NCBI GenBank assembly: GCA_002167365.1
Contig: NHCU01000044.1
Coordinates: 25,339-31,632 of the forward strand
Reading direction: 5' to 3'
Origin: Betaproteobacteria bacterium TMED41
Lineage (GTDB): Bacteria; Pseudomonadota; Gammaproteobacteria; Burkholderiales; Burkholderiaceae_A
DNA length: 6,294 bases
Shown: in pieces, positions 1 through 4,514 of the stretch
Position numbering within the stretch: position 1 is the first letter of the stretch
Layout of the letters: every line of letters begins with the position of its first letter
Position numbers and translations under genes: made by a program
Notes under the pieces: generated by a model
What the model was told of the DNA's origin: nothing
Seen by the model: the letters and a program-made list of their open reading frames with translations, nothing else
Database searches by the model: none

Positions 1-212
1 CTGCAATGAAAATTGGAAGACCTGTTTTTAGAAAAATGAAGCAACATCCAAATTTGACAGAGAAGCAGAAAGTTGTCATTGCATCTGATTGTCAATTGGC
101 AGCTCATCACATAGAGCAAGGGGTCGAGGCTAATGGTCAACCTGGTGGAGTTGTTGTTAGTCACCCTTTAAGCTTGTTGGCTAAGGCATATGGTTTAGAA
201 AAAACTAAATAG
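1..212 (+). CDS. Fe-S binding CCG-domain protein (GlpC/HdrB-like), 3' end only
   Basis: This is the C-terminal 69 residues of a larger protein; the frame is open to the left edge, so the ATG at 6 is probably an internal Met. The tail resembles the end of GlpC and heterodisulfide-reductase-like Fe-S proteins: a conserved SDCQLAAHHIEQG stretch (around residues 28-40 of the fragment) followed by SHPLSLLAKAYGLE, which corresponds to the HPITLLAQ-type end of GlpC. In GlpC the cysteine is part of a CxxC; here it reads CQLA, so the second cysteine is absent. From memory, the subgroup found beside DUF3501 also has CxxA here. Such proteins pass electrons through Fe-S centres, but the partner of this subgroup is not established. 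The DUF3501 gene follows after 29 nt, an arrangement I recall as recurrent, often next to rubrerythrin. The family call is fairly safe; the substrate is unknown. Confidence 0.8.
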   Translation, partial: AMKIGRPVFRKMKQHPNLTEKQKVVIASDCQLAAHHIEQGVEANGQPGGVVVSHPLSLLAKAYGLEKTK

Positions 213-222
213 AATTTATAAT
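194..222 (+). promoter_or_regulatory. possible sigma70-type promoter before the DUF3501 gene
   Basis: A perfect TATAAT hexamer lies at 217-222, and TTTAGA at 194-199 (4 of 6 matches to TTGACA) sits 17 nt upstream. Transcription would start around 229, leaving only a very short leader before the DUF3501 ribosome binding site. The -35 part lies inside the end of the Fe-S gene. In DNA this AT-rich such matches arise easily by chance, and the close gene packing also fits plain co-transcription, so this is only a weak candidate for an internal promoter. Confidence 0.2.
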
Positions 223-231
223 TAAAATTTT

Positions 232-238
232 AGAGGTG
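232..238 (+). promoter_or_regulatory. Shine-Dalgarno site deciding the DUF3501 start
   Basis: AGAGGTG at 232-238 closely matches the anti-Shine-Dalgarno complement (GAGGTGA core). The last G of its GAGG core, at 236, is 5 nt from the ATG at 242. The in-frame GTG at 236 overlaps this site and so is unlikely to be the start. Confidence 0.75.
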
Positions 239-241
239 AAA

Positions 242-829
242 ATGAACACAAAAATCAATAAAGAATCGCTATGGACTCTAGAGCATTATTCCAAAATCCG
301 TAATAATTTTCGTCAGCAAATATTGAAGCATAAAAAGAACAGAAGAGTAGCTCTTGGCGATCACATTACTCTTATTTTTGAAGATGAAAAAACGGTTCGT
401 TACCAAATTCAAGAGATGCTTAGAATTGAAAAAACCTTTGATTCTTCTGGAATAATGGACGAACTAGAGGCTTACAATCCATTGATACCGGATGGCAAGA
501 ACTTCAAATGTACCATGATGATTGAGTATCCTGAAGAGAATGTCCGAAGGGAAAAACTAAAAGTTTTAAAAGAAATAGAACATAAAGTTTGGGTTGGGGT
601 AGAAGGTTGTGATAAGGTATGGAGCATTGCCGATGAAGATTTAGATAGGTCAAATGAAGAGAAAACCTCTGCAGTTCATTTTTTAAGGTTTGAACTCAAT
701 CAAGATATGGTTTCTGCTTTGAAATACGGAGTTTCCTTAGCAATAGGTGTTGATCACTCAAATTACTCAGTTGCAATAGACCCTTTGCCTACAGATACTC
801 GTACTTCTCTTGTGGGTGATTTAACCTAG
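242..829 (+). CDS. DUF3501 family protein
   Basis: A 195-residue protein, about the usual family length, with family-like blocks throughout: an N-terminal LEHYSKIRNNFR segment, RRVALGDHITLIFED (residues 34-48), TVRYQIQEMLRIEK (51-64), a LIPDGKNFKC block (81-90), HFLRFEL (146-152) and GVDHSNY (169-175) near the C-terminus. I see no signal peptide and no membrane segment, so it is probably cytosolic. No catalytic motif is recognisable and the biochemical role of the family is unknown. It repeatedly sits beside a GlpC/HdrB-like Fe-S protein and often rubrerythrin (recalled), suggesting a part in electron transfer or peroxide defence; that is inference. The ATG at 242 is preferred over the GTG at 236 because of the well-placed ribosome binding site. 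A DUF2237 gene follows after 24 nt in the same direction. Confidence 0.85.
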   Translation: MNTKINKESLWTLEHYSKIRNNFRQQILKHKKNRRVALGDHITLIFEDEKTVRYQIQEMLRIEKTFDSSGIMDELEAYNPLIPDGKNFKCTMMIEYPEENVRREKLKVLKEIEHKVWVGVEGCDKVWSIADEDLDRSNEEKTSAVHFLRFELNQDMVSALKYGVSLAIGVDHSNYSVAIDPLPTDTRTSLVGDLT

Positions 830-842
830 CAAATTTTTACTT

Positions 843-847
843 AAAGG
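843..847 (+). promoter_or_regulatory. Shine-Dalgarno site supporting a TTG start
   Basis: AAAGG at 843-847 is 6 nt upstream of the TTG at 854. No ATG or GTG lies between the site and the conserved NVLGENLVPC start of the family, so TTG is the best supported start for the DUF2237 gene. Confidence 0.6.
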
Positions 848-853
848 TTTGAT

Positions 854-1219
854 TTGTCCGCTAAAAATGTTTTAGGAGAAAATTTAGTACCGTGTAGTAA
901 CAACCCATTAACTGGGTTTTTCAGAGATGGATGTTGCAATACAAACAGTTACGACTCTGGAAGCCATACCGTTTGTGTTCAAATCACTGATTCTTTTTTG
1001 CAATTTTCCATCTCTAAAGGCAATGATCTCTCTACTCCACGACCTGAGTTTGACTTTCCAGGCCTAAGATCGGGAGACAAATGGTGTGTGTGTGCTTCTA
1101 GATGGAAAGAGGCTGCGGAGGAAGGGATTGCCCCTCCTGTGATTTTGGAGTGTACGCATGAAAAAGCATTAAACATAATCTCAAAGGCTGATCTAACCTA
1201 TCATGCTTTGTCTGAATAA
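854..1219 (+). CDS. DUF2237 family protein, cysteine-rich, TTG start
   Basis: A 121-residue protein that matches the DUF2237 family over its full length: NVLGENLVPC (5-14), PLTGFFRDGCCNT (18-30), HTVC (38-41), FSISKGNDLSTPRPEF (51-66), FPGLRSGDKWCVCASRWKEA (68-87), GIAPPVILE (91-99), and a closing THEKAL helix (101-106). Seven cysteines are present (14, 27, 28, 41, 78, 80, 100); most lie in conserved positions, which would suit metal binding or redox chemistry, but no function is established and this is inference. There is no signal peptide. It starts at TTG, judged from the conserved N-terminus and the AAAGG site upstream. It lies between DUF3501 and fpr, 24 and 8 nt away respectively, so it is probably co-expressed with redox genes. 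The family assignment is strong; the role is unknown. Confidence 0.88.
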   Translation: MSAKNVLGENLVPCSNNPLTGFFRDGCCNTNSYDSGSHTVCVQITDSFLQFSISKGNDLSTPRPEFDFPGLRSGDKWCVCASRWKEAAEEGIAPPVILECTHEKALNIISKADLTYHALSE

Positions 1220-1227
1220 TTAAAAAA

Positions 1228-2004
1228 ATGGCCATTTGTAATACAGAAAAGGTTTTAAGTGTCCACCATTGGACTGACTCGTTGTTTTCATTCACTACAA
1301 CAAGAGATAAAAGTCTTAGGTTCAAAAATGGGCATTTCCTCATGATAGGACTTCAAGTTAACGAAAAACCCCTACTCAGGGCCTACAGTGTGGTGAGTCC
1401 AAACTATCAAGACTATCTTGAGTTTCTATCTATCAAAGTTCCTGATGGCCCTTTAACGTCTAGACTACAATATATAAAATCTGGAGACCAAATTTTAATA
1501 AGTCAAAAATCAGTTGGCACCTTAGTTTTGGATGATTTAAACCCTGGAAAAAGACTTTACCTTTTTTCAACTGGAACGGGGCTTGCTCCTTTTATGAGTA
1601 TCATTAGAGATCCAGAAACTTATGATCGATTTGAGAAAATAATTTTAGTACATGGGGTTCGAGTATCTGCCGAACTGGCATATGCCAGTTATCTTAAAAG
1701 TGAATTCCCAAACGATGAATTGTTGGGTGATGAAGTAAAATCTCAATTTATATACTATCCTACTGTTACTCGTGAAGCCTTTAAACACACAGGTAGGCTC
1801 ACAACTGCGATTAAAAATGGTTCGATTTTTAGGGATATTAATTTGCCGACACTTGATCCAAAACATGACAGAGCAATGATATGCGGAAGTCCTGCAATGC
1901 TTAAAGAGACATCTGAAATTCTTGACTCAAAAGGATTTAAAATTTCAGCAGGCCTTGGCCGTCCTGGAGATTATGTAATTGAAAGAGCGTTTGTAGGTGA
2001 TTAA
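1228..2004 (+). CDS. fpr: ferredoxin--NADP+ reductase (FAD-dependent)
   Basis: A 258-residue flavoprotein, the usual length of bacterial FPRs, that transfers electrons between NADP(H) and ferredoxin or flavodoxin in the cytosol. The N-terminal half is the FAD-binding beta-barrel, with the RAYS motif (residues 51-54) that holds FAD and the GPLTSRL stretch (74-80) that binds its phosphates. The C-terminal half is the NADP-binding domain, with STGTGLAPF (114-122) for the nucleotide and MICGSPAM (217-224). The protein ends in GDYVIERAFVGD, like the Azotobacter/Pseudomonas-type FPRs rather than the plant type ending in Tyr. The ribosome binding site is weak: only an A-rich stretch lies in the 8 nt after the DUF2237 stop, so translation may be coupled. 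It closes the plus-strand cluster and could feed electrons to the Fe-S protein encoded upstream (inference). A perfect 18-bp palindrome lies inside it at 1673-1690. Confidence 0.93.
   Translation: MAICNTEKVLSVHHWTDSLFSFTTTRDKSLRFKNGHFLMIGLQVNEKPLLRAYSVVSPNYQDYLEFLSIKVPDGPLTSRLQYIKSGDQILISQKSVGTLVLDDLNPGKRLYLFSTGTGLAPFMSIIRDPETYDRFEKIILVHGVRVSAELAYASYLKSEFPNDELLGDEVKSQFIYYPTVTREAFKHTGRLTTAIKNGSIFRDINLPTLDPKHDRAMICGSPAMLKETSEILDSKGFKISAGLGRPGDYVIERAFVGD
1673..1690. repeat. perfect 18-bp palindrome inside fpr
   Basis: AACTGGCATATGCCAGTT is its own reverse complement over all 18 bases with no spacer. It encodes part of the fpr segment AELAYAS. Its symmetry suits a dimeric DNA-binding protein, but no function can be shown from the sequence, and it is in mid-gene. 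Confidence 0.9.
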
Positions 2005-2008
2005 TGAA

Positions 2009-2968
2009 TCATTTATTTGATAGTTTTTTTAGATAATCGACAACATTAGGATAGTTTAAAGCTATTTTTAACTCCTCTTTCAGCCTGTTGTTTTTTAAGC
2101 GCCTGGATTCCTTGAAAAAACCTGCCATCATTGAACTTATTTTTTTTTCTTCAGCAAATTTGTTCATCTTTACTTTGCTTATCCTAGGTGTTTTGGGCAA
2201 ATCAAATGCTTTTGAAACTTCATCGAAATAATCTGCCATTTTTAGCCGGGAATCATCGACTGCATTCGTCGTTCTGGTTGGTTTACCTTTAAAAATGCTG
2301 ATGAATACAATCCTTGCCAGATCTTCAGCATGTACATGACTTGTGTACACATCATCTGATGGAACTAGAGCTGGCTTATTTGTCTTTATCCTTTCGATTG
2401 GCAACCTATTTTTAGCATAAATCCCAGGCACCCTCAGTATGTGAAATCTTGGCCCATTCTTGAAAATTTTTTCATTAAAAAGCCTTCTTTTGGATCTAAG
2501 CTGCTTTGGTTTACAGTGATGTGTTTCATCTATAAGTTTGCTTTTTGTATCTCCATATACCCCTGTTGTACTTATGTATACACCCTTGCATTTTGCGTTG
2601 TTAGTTTTTAAAAAGACACAAAATTTTTTCATCCTAGGGTCAGTGGATTGAATAGTTGAGTGTTTTGTTGGAATTAAAACAATCACATAGGTTGGTAATT
2701 TGGCAATTCTTTTTATATTTTTATGGTCATCTAAATCTAACTTTAGTTCAACCACACCAATTTTTTTAAAATCTTTGACTGCTCTTTCATTTAAATTACT
2801 CAAACCACTTCTGGAAATTACAATCGTTCGAAAGTGCTCATAAAAAATATTTCTTTTTTCACCAAAGTAAGCATATTTTAGTCTTTGCTCCAAAAATCTT
2901 TTTCCAATATCTCCGTACCCAACTATAAGCAATCTTTTTTTATTATGTTTCAATTCATAATTATTCAT
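2009..2968 (-). CDS. atypical NAD(P)-binding SDR / epimerase-like protein
   Basis: A 319-residue protein of the NAD-dependent epimerase/dehydratase (extended SDR) type. It opens with the Rossmann strand RLLIVGYGDIGKR (GxGxxG at residues 17-22), has the YISTTGVYGD strand and turn (131-140), FHILRVPGIYAKNRLP (175-190), DDVYTSHVHAEDLA (205-218), and a C-terminal YFDEVSKAFDLPKTPRIS region (247-264). I recall closely similar proteins in Burkholderiales, of unknown substrate. The usual YxxxK catalytic pair is not apparent: where it should fall the sequence is PKQLRSKRRLFNE (154-166), keeping only the trailing Glu. About 15 extra residues separate the GxGxxG helix from the second strand. It is rich in Lys and Arg. 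It starts at ATG 9 nt after an AGGA site, 21 nt downstream of livF, so it is probably the last gene of the liv operon. Fold call good; substrate and even oxidoreductase activity uncertain. Confidence 0.8.
   Translation of the reverse strand: MNNYELKHNKKRLLIVGYGDIGKRFLEQRLKYAYFGEKRNIFYEHFRTIVISRSGLSNLNERAVKDFKKIGVVELKLDLDDHKNIKRIAKLPTYVIVLIPTKHSTIQSTDPRMKKFCVFLKTNNAKCKGVYISTTGVYGDTKSKLIDETHHCKPKQLRSKRRLFNEKIFKNGPRFHILRVPGIYAKNRLPIERIKTNKPALVPSDDVYTSHVHAEDLARIVFISIFKGKPTRTTNAVDDSRLKMADYFDEVSKAFDLPKTPRISKVKMNKFAEEKKISSMMAGFFKESRRLKNNRLKEELKIALNYPNVVDYLKKLSNK
2140..2148 (-). repeat. A9 homopolymer in the SDR-like gene
   Basis: Nine consecutive A residues on the coding strand span codons 274-277 (Glu-Lys-Lys-Ile). 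Such tracts are prone to polymerase slippage; here the frame is intact. Confidence 0.9.
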
Positions 2969-2977
2969 TTGTCAACA

Positions 2978-2981
2978 TCCT
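2978..2981 (-). promoter_or_regulatory. Shine-Dalgarno site of the SDR-like gene
   Basis: AGGA on the minus strand (2981 to 2978) is 9 nt before the ATG at 2968. It lies in the 21-nt spacer after the livF stop, which contains no terminator, so the SDR-like gene looks co-transcribed with the transporter but translated from its own site. Confidence 0.55.
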
Positions 2982-2989
2982 AGTGTCTG

Positions 2990-3727
2990 TTAGGCACCCA
3001 AATAAGCCTCTTGTATTTTAGGGTCGTCAATTATTATCTTCGATTTACCTATTTGAGTTATATTGCCAGATTCCATGACAATGGTTCTGTCTGATATTTC
3101 CATGGCTCTTTTGGCATTTTGCTCTACGACTAAAATAGTAATTCCTTGTTTGCTGATTGAGTCAATGACATTGAAAATCTGGTCTACAAGAATAGGAGCC
3201 AAACCCATAGAAGGCTCATCTAATAGGAGTAATTTTGGCCTTGTCATTAGAGCTCTACTTATAGCCAACATTTGCTGCTCTCCTCCTGATAGGGAACCAG
3301 CCAGCTGATTCAATCTTTCTTTGAGTCTTGGAAATTGATCGAGTTTGGCATCTATATCTGATTTGATGCTAGCACGATCTTTTTTATTTCTATTAAATGC
3401 TCCAACTTTAAGATTTTCGTGAACAGTCATTCGAGAAAAAATACCTCTTCCCTCTGGAACTAAAATTATTCCGAGATCAGATCTTTTATTAGCTAATAGG
3501 TTATTTAAATTTTTATCTTTAAAAATTACAGAACCGCTGAATGGCTTAATAAGCCCTGATATAGCTTTAAGTGTAGTTGATTTTCCGGCACCATTTGCTC
3601 CAATGAGAGAAATTTTTTCACCGTTTAAAATAGTAAAATTTACATTTCTGACGGCTTGAATTCCACCATAATTAATGCACAAGTTTTTAACTTCTAAAAT
3701 TTTTTTTGAGTTTGTATCAAGATTCAC
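2990..3727 (-). CDS. livF: branched-chain amino acid ABC transporter ATPase LivF, GTG start
   Basis: A 245-residue cytoplasmic ATPase that pairs with LivG to drive a HAAT-family importer for leucine, isoleucine, valine or related compounds. Visible motifs are Walker A GANGAGKST (43-51), the LivF-type VPEGRGIF (90-97) in the Q-loop region, the signature SLSGGEQQ (145-152), Walker B LLLLDEPSMGLAP (166-178) and LVVEQN (199-204) where most ABC ATPases carry the switch His. The E in the Q-loop and the Q in place of the switch His are normal for LivF. The start is GTG, with AAGG placed 6 nt upstream and no ATG before the conserved ILEVKNL strand. The stop of livG lies 12 nt upstream. The coding strand carries an A8 run at codons 7-10. 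Substrate specificity cannot be told from the ATPase; aromatic amino acids, amides or urea remain possible. Confidence 0.93.
   Translation of the reverse strand: MNLDTNSKKILEVKNLCINYGGIQAVRNVNFTILNGEKISLIGANGAGKSTTLKAISGLIKPFSGSVIFKDKNLNNLLANKRSDLGIILVPEGRGIFSRMTVHENLKVGAFNRNKKDRASIKSDIDAKLDQFPRLKERLNQLAGSLSGGEQQMLAISRALMTRPKLLLLDEPSMGLAPILVDQIFNVIDSISKQGITILVVEQNAKRAMEISDRTIVMESGNITQIGKSKIIIDDPKIQEAYLGA
3700..3707 (-). repeat. A8 homopolymer near the livF start
   Basis: Eight consecutive A residues on the coding strand at codons 7-10 (Ser-Lys-Lys-Ile). A slip here would remove almost the whole protein; the frame is intact in this sequence. Confidence 0.9.
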
Positions 3728-3733
3728 TTTATA

Positions 3734-3737
3734 CCTT
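3734..3737 (-). promoter_or_regulatory. Shine-Dalgarno site supporting the livF GTG start
   Basis: AAGG on the minus strand (3737 to 3734) sits 6 nt before the GTG at 3727, in the 12-nt spacer after the livG stop. Confidence 0.6.
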
Positions 3738-3739
3738 GT

Positions 3740-4510
3740 TCACTTGCCCAAATAAGCAGTTATTACTTTAGGGTCTTTTTGTACTTTTTCTGGTTCACCT
3801 GAAGAAATTATCTGCCCTCTGTCAAGAACATGAACATATTTACACAGGCCCATAACAAGTTTGACATCGTGTTCTATCAACAGGATCGAAATACCTTTGC
3901 TGTTCAAATCAAATAAAAGTTTTTTCAAATCTTGTTTTTCTTTTGGATTCATTCCAGCTGCTGGCTCGTCAAGGGCAAGCAGTAAAGGTTCAGTAGCCAA
4001 TGCCCGCGCAATTTCCAATCTTCTTTGATCACCATAAGAGAGAGTATTGGCAATAAAATTAGCTTTATCTTCAATTTGAACTAATTCTAGTAACTCCATT
4101 GATTTTCTTTTTATTTCAGTTTCATTCTTTCTAAACTTTTTAGTTCTTGTTAGACTCCCCAAAATCCCTGAATGTACTCCCTCAGTGTGAAAGTGTCTGC
4201 CCACCATAACATTTTCTAAAGCGCTCATTTGTGAAAACAAACGAATATTTTGAAATGTTCTGGCAATTCCCGCTCTTGCAACTTTATGAATAAAATTTGG
4301 AGTATATTTTTTTTGATTGAGTACAAAAAGCCCTGAGTCAGGCTTGACAAATCCAGTTATAACATTGAAAAGAGTTGTTTTACCTGCCCCGTTAGGTCCA
4401 ATTAAACCTGAAATACTTTTTTTTTGGATGCTGATGCTAACGTTATTTAATGCGACAAGGCCACCAAATTTTTTATTTGTATTTTTTACTTGAAGTAAGT
4501 AATCAGACAT
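3740..4510 (-). CDS. livG: branched-chain amino acid ABC transporter ATPase LivG
   Basis: A 256-residue cytoplasmic ATPase, the normal LivG length. Motifs are Walker A GPNGAGKTT (38-46), Q-loop RTFQNIRLF (84-92), the signature LSYGDQRRLEIARAL (157-171) in which Y replaces the usual G of LSGGQ as is typical for LivG, Walker B LLLALDEPAAGMNP (176-189) and the switch His in LIEHD (211-215). The insert between Q-loop and signature (VGRHFHTE through the TRTKKF region, about 103-126) is the one that separates LivG from LivF. It would form a heterodimer with LivF on the cytoplasmic face of LivH-LivM. The ATG lies only 4 nt after the livM stop, so translation is probably coupled. An A9 tract covers codons 29-32. 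Identification as LivG is firm; the transported substrate is inferred from the family. Confidence 0.94.
   Translation of the reverse strand: MSDYLLQVKNTNKKFGGLVALNNVSISIQKKSISGLIGPNGAGKTTLFNVITGFVKPDSGLFVLNQKKYTPNFIHKVARAGIARTFQNIRLFSQMSALENVMVGRHFHTEGVHSGILGSLTRTKKFRKNETEIKRKSMELLELVQIEDKANFIANTLSYGDQRRLEIARALATEPLLLALDEPAAGMNPKEKQDLKKLLFDLNSKGISILLIEHDVKLVMGLCKYVHVLDRGQIISSGEPEKVQKDPKVITAYLGK
4417..4425 (-). repeat. A9 homopolymer in livG
   Basis: Nine consecutive A residues on the coding strand span codons 29-32 (Gln-Lys-Lys-Ser), just before Walker A. A possible slippage site; the frame is intact. Confidence 0.9.
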
Positions 4511-4514
4511 TCAT

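Noticed and set aside
6..8. ATG at 6 as start of a complete 68-residue gene
   Set aside because: The frame is open to the window edge and the product matches only the C-terminal part of a larger Fe-S protein, so it is a truncated gene.
902..921. Hairpin AACCCA-TTAAC-TGGGTT followed by a short T tract, resembling an intrinsic terminator
   Set aside because: It lies within codons of the conserved PLTGFF segment of the DUF2237 protein, the stem is only 6 bp with half A-T pairs, and just three T remain after the stem. Coding constraint explains it better than an attenuator.
979..1343. Two antisense open frames opposite the DUF2237 gene and fpr start
   Set aside because: They overlap well-identified conserved genes, resemble no family and have no ribosome binding site worth noting.
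1645..1866. Antisense open frame inside fpr
   Set aside because: Shadow of the fpr coding sequence; no recognisable protein features.
2008..2030. Small stem (ATCA/TGAT) plus T7 as a terminator for fpr
   Set aside because: A 4-bp stem without a GC-rich base is too weak to support a terminator call.
3120..3135. Missing switch His and altered Q-loop in LivF as signs of an inactive ATPase
   Set aside because: LivF proteins commonly carry VEQN and VPEGR at these places, so this is a family trait.
3063..3308. Plus-strand open frame opposite livF
   Set aside because: It covers the LivF signature and Walker B region in antisense; the protein looks like a shadow translation.
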